From NCBI RefSeq assembly GCF_001905655.1, contig NZ_JMHT01000061.1, positions 1 through 64,000 of the forward strand: DNA of 64,000 nucleotides, given 5' to 3'. The notes below the pieces were generated by a model. That model did no database searches. It was not told the DNA's origin and worked only from the letters and a program-made list of their open reading frames with translations. The translations under genes were made by a program, and so were the position numbers. Positions 60,362 through 64,000 of this stretch are shown here, piece after piece (within the stretch, counting starts at the first letter, position 1; every line of letters starts with the position of its first letter). The stretch comes from Mycobacterium sp. ST-F2. GTDB taxonomy: Bacteria > Actinomycetota > Actinomycetes > Mycobacteriales > Mycobacteriaceae.

Positions 60362-63214
60362 ATGAGTGCCACCAACACCGAGCGATCCAAGATCGGTCAC
60401 CTGATCTGGGTGCTCGCCGTACCCATCGTGATCGGGTGGTTCCTGCTCAACGTCGCCACGAACACGCTGGTCCCGCCGTTGGAGAAGGTCGGCGAAGAGC
60501 ACACCGTCGGGCTCAGCGCCAAGGACGGTCCGGCGATGATCGCGATGAAGCAGATCGGCGCCAACTTCCAGGAGTTCGACTCCGACAGCAACGCGATGAT
60601 CGTCCTCGAGGGCGACCAGCCGCTCGGCGCCGAGGCACACCACTACTACGACGGTCTCGTCGCGAAACTGACCGCCAACACCGCGCACGTCGAGCATGTC
60701 GCCGACTTCTGGAGTGACCCGCTGACCGCTGTCGGCTCCCAGAGCGCCGACGGCAAGGCCGCGTACGTCCAGGTCTACCTGCGTGGCAACCAGGGTGAGA
60801 CCAAGGCCAACGACTCCGTCGCCTCGGTCCGGGAGATCGTCGCCGATTCCAAGCCTCCGGCCGGGCTCCACGTCTACGTCACCGGCGGTGCCCCGCTGGT
60901 CTCCGACCAGCACCACGCCGGTGACAAGAGCGTCGCCAGGGTCACCGCCATCACCCTGCTGGTGATCGCCGTGATGCTGCTGTTCGTCTACCGGTCGCTG
61001 ATGACCATGATCCTGATCCTGCTGATGGTGTTCCTCGAACTCGGTGCCGCCCGCGGTGTCGTCGCGTTCCTGGCCAACGCGAACATCATCGGCCTGTCGA
61101 CGTTCGCGGTGAACCTGCTGACGCTGATGGTGATCGCGGCGGGCACGGACTACGCCATCTTCGCCATCGGGCGCTATCAGGAAGCGCGCGGCGACGGCGA
61201 GGACCGGCAGACCGCCTACGACACCATGTTCCGCGGGACGGCGCACGTGGTCCTGGGGTCGGGCCTGACCATCGCCGGCGCCATGCTCTGCCTGAGCTTC
61301 ACCCGGCTGCCGTACTTCCAGACCATGGGTGTGCCGTGCGCGATCGGCACCCTCGTGGCTGTCATCGCGGCCCTGACGCTCGGACCCGCCGTCATCAAGA
61401 TCGGCAGTCGGTTCGGCCGCTTCGAACCCAAGCGTTCCATCCAGTCCCGCGGCTGGCGTCGCGTCGGCGTCCTGGTGGTGCGCTGGCCGGGACCGGTGCT
61501 CGTCGCCACGCTGGCGCTGGCCCTCATCGGACTCGTGACGCTGCCCGGCTACAAGACGAACTATGACGCCCGCCGCTACGTGCCGGCCGATCTGACCGCC
61601 AATGTCGGATACGCCGCCGCGGAACGGCATTTCAGCGCCTCGCGCATGAACCCTGAGCTGCTGATGGTGCAGAGTGACCACGATCTGCGGAACTCGGCCG
61701 ACTTCCTGGTGATCAACAAGATCGCCCGGGCCATCGTGCACACCCCGGGTGTTGCGCGGGTGCAGACCATCACCCGCCCCGACGGAAAGCCCATCAAGCA
61801 CACAACGATTCCGTTCATCATGGGCATGCAGGCCGTCACGTCGAAGATGACCGAGAAGTACCAGCTGGATTCGATGGCCGACATGCTGCAGCAGGCCAAC
61901 GACATGCAGGTCAGCATCGACACGTTGACCAAGATGCAGGCCATCACCACCCAGATGGCGGCCACCACGCACGACATGTCGCAGAAGACCGCCAATATGG
62001 CGCTCGACGTTGCTGACCTGCGCGACCACATCTCGGATTTCGACGATTTCCTGCGGCCCCTGCGCAATTACCTGTACTGGGAACCGCATTGCTACGACAT
62101 CCCGATGTGCTGGTCCGCGCGGGCGTTGTTCGACACCCTCGACGGCATCGACGTCATGACCGACGACATCCAGACCCTGGTGCCCGATCTGCTGAAGCTG
62201 GACAAGCTGACGGCCGAACTGGTGACGGTGATGCCGCCTCAGATCGAGGTCATGAAGAACATGAAGCAGTACATGCTGACCATGTACCAGACCCAGAAGG
62301 GTCAGGTGGATCAGCGTGCGGCCTCGTCGGACAACGCCGCAGCCATGGGCGAGGCGTTCGACAACTCGCTGAACGACGAATCCTTCTACCTGCCACCGGA
62401 AGCCTTCGACAACAAGGACTTCAAGCGCGGCATGAAGAACTTCATCTCGCCGGACGGCAAGTCGGTGCGCTTCATCATCCAGCACGAAGGCGACCCGGCA
62501 ACGCCGGAAGGCATCGCGCACGTCGACCCGATCAAGCAGGCCGCCAAGGAAGCCATCAAGGGCACGCCGCTGGAGGGCTCCAAGATCTATATGGCCGGCA
62601 CCGCGTCGACCTACAAGGACATGCACGACGGTGCGCAGTACGACCTGATGATCGCCGGAATCGCGGCGGTATCGATGATCTTCATCATCATGCTGCTCAT
62701 CACCCGTGCCCTGGTGGCGGCCGGCGTGATCGTCGGCACGGTGCTGCTGTCGCTGGGCGCGTCATTCGGTATGTCAGTTCTGTTGTGGCAGCACCTGATC
62801 GGCCTCGAGCTGCACTGGATGGTGCTGCCGATGTCGGTCATTCTGCTGCTGGCCGTGGGGTCCGACTACAACCTGCTACTGGTGTCGCGGTTCAAGGAAG
62901 AGCTGGCGGGCGGCATGAAGACGGGCATCATCCGGGCCATGGCCGGCACCGGATCGGTCGTCACCTCGGCGGGTCTGGTGTTCGCGGCCACCATGGCGTC
63001 GTTCGCGTTCAGTGACCTGAAAGTCATGGCGCAGGTCGGCACCACCATCGCGCTGGGGCTGCTGTTCGACACCCTGATCGTCCGGTCCTTCATGACGCCG
63101 GCCATCGCGGCGCTGCTGGGCAAGTGGTTCTGGTGGCCGAAGCGCGTCCGCCAGGAGGCCTCCGAGCGGCGACTGGCGGCCATCGGGATTCAGCCCGCGG
63201 CGGCCGGCAAGTAG
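60362..63214 (+). CDS. MmpL-family RND lipid transporter
   Basis: The 950-residue protein has about 12 TM segments in the MmpL pattern, two periplasmic regions and repeated TAGTDYAIFAIGRYQEA-type and VGSDYNLLLVSRFKEE segments that carry the conserved proton-relay Asp-Tyr pairs. MmpL proteins export lipids or siderophores across the inner membrane. No MmpS partner is adjacent. It is followed by a convergent TetR gene with which it overlaps by 25 bp. Confidence 0.92.
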   Translation: MSATNTERSKIGHLIWVLAVPIVIGWFLLNVATNTLVPPLEKVGEEHTVGLSAKDGPAMIAMKQIGANFQEFDSDSNAMIVLEGDQPLGAEAHHYYDGLVAKLTANTAHVEHVADFWSDPLTAVGSQSADGKAAYVQVYLRGNQGETKANDSVASVREIVADSKPPAGLHVYVTGGAPLVSDQHHAGDKSVARVTAITLLVIAVMLLFVYRSLMTMILILLMVFLELGAARGVVAFLANANIIGLSTFAVNLLTLMVIAAGTDYAIFAIGRYQEARGDGEDRQTAYDTMFRGTAHVVLGSGLTIAGAMLCLSFTRLPYFQTMGVPCAIGTLVAVIAALTLGPAVIKIGSRFGRFEPKRSIQSRGWRRVGVLVVRWPGPVLVATLALALIGLVTLPGYKTNYDARRYVPADLTANVGYAAAERHFSASRMNPELLMVQSDHDLRNSADFLVINKIARAIVHTPGVARVQTITRPDGKPIKHTTIPFIMGMQAVTSKMTEKYQLDSMADMLQQANDMQVSIDTLTKMQAITTQMAATTHDMSQKTANMALDVADLRDHISDFDDFLRPLRNYLYWEPHCYDIPMCWSARALFDTLDGIDVMTDDIQTLVPDLLKLDKLTAELVTVMPPQIEVMKNMKQYMLTMYQTQKGQVDQRAASSDNAAAMGEAFDNSLNDESFYLPPEAFDNKDFKRGMKNFISPDGKSVRFIIQHEGDPATPEGIAHVDPIKQAAKEAIKGTPLEGSKIYMAGTASTYKDMHDGAQYDLMIAGIAAVSMIFIIMLLITRALVAAGVIVGTVLLSLGASFGMSVLLWQHLIGLELHWMVLPMSVILLLAVGSDYNLLLVSRFKEELAGGMKTGIIRAMAGTGSVVTSAGLVFAATMASFAFSDLKVMAQVGTTIALGLLFDTLIVRSFMTPAIAALLGKWFWWPKRVRQEASERRLAAIGIQPAAAGK

Positions 63215-63801
63215 CCCGCGATCAGCTCGACGGTCATCTGACGGGCCAAGGTGATCGGCGCAGTGGACCGCTCGAGTTTCGATGCGGTGAGCGCGCCGTC
63301 GTAGATCAACTGGATACGTTGGGCGGCCGCGGTGGCGTCGGGTACGTCGGCATCCCGGAGTAGTTCGCTCAGCTGCCGGCGCATCCACTGGCGGTGTGCG
63401 CGCACGGGTTCGAGGGTTTCGCCCGGGAATTCGGTGGCCGCGTTGGCGTAGAGACAGCCACGGAACTGGCGCTTGCGGGCCGCGGCGGCCGCGAGGTCGA
63501 AGAACGACAGCAGCTTGTCCACCGGGTCGACGATGCCGGAAGCCTTGGTCGCCCAGCGCTTGCGATCAGCCTGATCCAATTCATTCAGGTACGCGATCAC
63601 CAACGCGTCCTTCGAGCCGTAGGAGCTGTACAGGCTGGCCTTGGCGACGCCGGCCTCGCGTAGGATCGTGTCGATTCCGACGGCGCGAATACCCTGTGCG
63701 GCAAAGAGATTCGACGCGGTAGCCAGCAGGCGCTGGGCCGGTCCGGCGATGTCGGTGCGGGGTGCCGGCCGGTCGGGACGACGGGTGCGGGTCGCGCTCA
63801 T
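63190..63801 (-). CDS. TetR-family regulator
   Basis: The 203-residue protein has an N-terminal HTH (ASNLFAAQGIRAVGIDTILR, then AGVAKASLYSSYGSKDALV). I chose ATG 63801; upstream codons back to 63849 would run through the operator-like palindrome. Its 3' end overlaps the convergent mmpL gene. A palindrome 31 bp upstream of the start may be its operator and may also control the divergent gene at 63892. Confidence 0.9.
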   Translation of the reverse strand: MSATRTRRPDRPAPRTDIAGPAQRLLATASNLFAAQGIRAVGIDTILREAGVAKASLYSSYGSKDALVIAYLNELDQADRKRWATKASGIVDPVDKLLSFFDLAAAAARKRQFRGCLYANAATEFPGETLEPVRAHRQWMRRQLSELLRDADVPDATAAAQRIQLIYDGALTASKLERSTAPITLARQMTVELIAGYLPAAAG

Positions 63802-63831
63802 ATCTGCACCATAGCCGAGGAACGACGATAG

Positions 63832-63845
63832 ACAGACCGGTCTGT
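63832..63845. promoter_or_regulatory. TetR operator candidate
   Basis: ACAGACCGGTCTGT is a perfect 14-bp palindrome between the TetR gene and the divergent gene at 63892. Similar AGACCGGTCT sites are common for AcrR/TetR regulators. Confidence 0.7.
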
Positions 63846-63891
63846 TCATGCGAGCGTCGTGGTGTCATCGACGCCGACGAACAGGAACACC

Positions 63892-64000
63892 GTGACTCTG
63901 TACCTCTACGAAATCGCAGGACTGCCCGGCCGGGCCGAAGTGGACCAGGCCATCAAGACGCTCGATGCCGAAATGCACCGGGCCGGTGGTGAACTCATCG
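63892..64000 (+). CDS. 5' end of an unknown gene, cut by the window edge
   Basis: It starts at GTG 63892 (MTLYLYEIAGLPGRAEVDQA) and is open to the end of the window. CAGGAAC lies upstream. The first residues show no recognised motif. Its position opposite a TetR gene with a shared palindrome suggests it is the regulated gene. Confidence 0.5.
   Translation, partial: MTLYLYEIAGLPGRAEVDQAIKTLDAEMHRAGGELI

Noticed and set aside
60176..62626. Very long minus-strand open frame (about 820 codons) antisense to mmpL, running on into the gene at 59549
   Set aside because: It mirrors the codon pattern of the MmpL gene in a high-GC sequence and its translation is His/Arg/Gly-rich without any domain. 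Only the part below 60166 looks like a real protein.
1..64000. tRNA, rRNA, riboswitch or CRISPR arrays
   Set aside because: I looked for cloverleaf ends, conserved rRNA stretches and regularly spaced repeats and saw none, although a scan with tRNAscan/Infernal would be decisive.

Overview
The window is high-GC actinobacterial DNA and almost certainly comes from a mycobacterium of the Mycolicibacterium or non-tuberculous type. The marker genes are an esxF-esxE-cpnT-immunity locus, an MmpL transporter, a fatty acyl-AMP ligase, a lipoprotein PBP, DUF4235 and DUF6153 proteins, and toxin-antitoxin modules of the M. tuberculosis kind. I saw no rRNA, tRNA or CRISPR array.

The first 28 kb is accessory in character and full of toxins, antidotes and broken genes. 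A truncated ADP-ribosylglycohydrolase (28-156) lies divergent to an NrtR-type Nudix regulator, with a near-perfect palindrome between them. A fragment of a zinc-hook ATPase follows. Next comes a three-gene toxin-antitoxin-SecB-like chaperone operon (1569-3469) whose chaperone carries an extra acidic C-terminal half. A TacAT-type acetyltransferase module follows (3651-4491), then small membrane and zinc-ribbon proteins separated by gene debris. Two Fic proteins with C-terminal winged helices (7637-8839 and 26712-27905) each have a palindrome just upstream. Between them are a SEC-C protein, a macrodomain-like protein, an MscS channel, a GreA-like protein, VapBC, an OPT transporter, a pRiA4b ORF-3-like protein and release factor 3. 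The centre of this section is a CpnT/TNT locus on the minus strand (18819 down to 15098). Downstream of its immunity gene is a second immunity-like gene split by a complete IS21-family element (12588-14802) with a 5-bp target duplication. Removing the element restores one open frame.

From 28 to 48 kb the genes look more like core or niche metabolism: a sulfatase, a fatty acyl-AMP ligase, a small metal-handling operon (His/Cys-rich DUF6153 protein plus DUF305 lipoprotein) behind a CsoR-like inverted repeat, a kinase-like/UPF0104 membrane fusion, a lipoprotein transpeptidase, an SDR, a transglutaminase-like protein, type III glutamine synthetase, a condensation-domain/GNAT fusion and a two-component system.

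From 48.9 to 59.5 kb there is a catabolic cluster. A CoA-transferase and thiolase pair is followed by two divergent operons around a TetR gene. The rightward operon has an aromatic FAD hydroxylase, a meta-cleavage-product hydrolase, an extradiol dioxygenase and an amidohydrolase. The leftward operon has TetR, a stand-alone C-terminal domain of an acylating acetaldehyde dehydrogenase, and a complete 4-hydroxy-2-oxovalerate aldolase. The hydratase expected between hydrolase and aldolase is absent. Two tandem 16-bp palindromes sit between the operons. The window ends with an acyl-CoA dehydrogenase, an MmpL transporter that overlaps a convergent TetR gene, and the start of one more gene.
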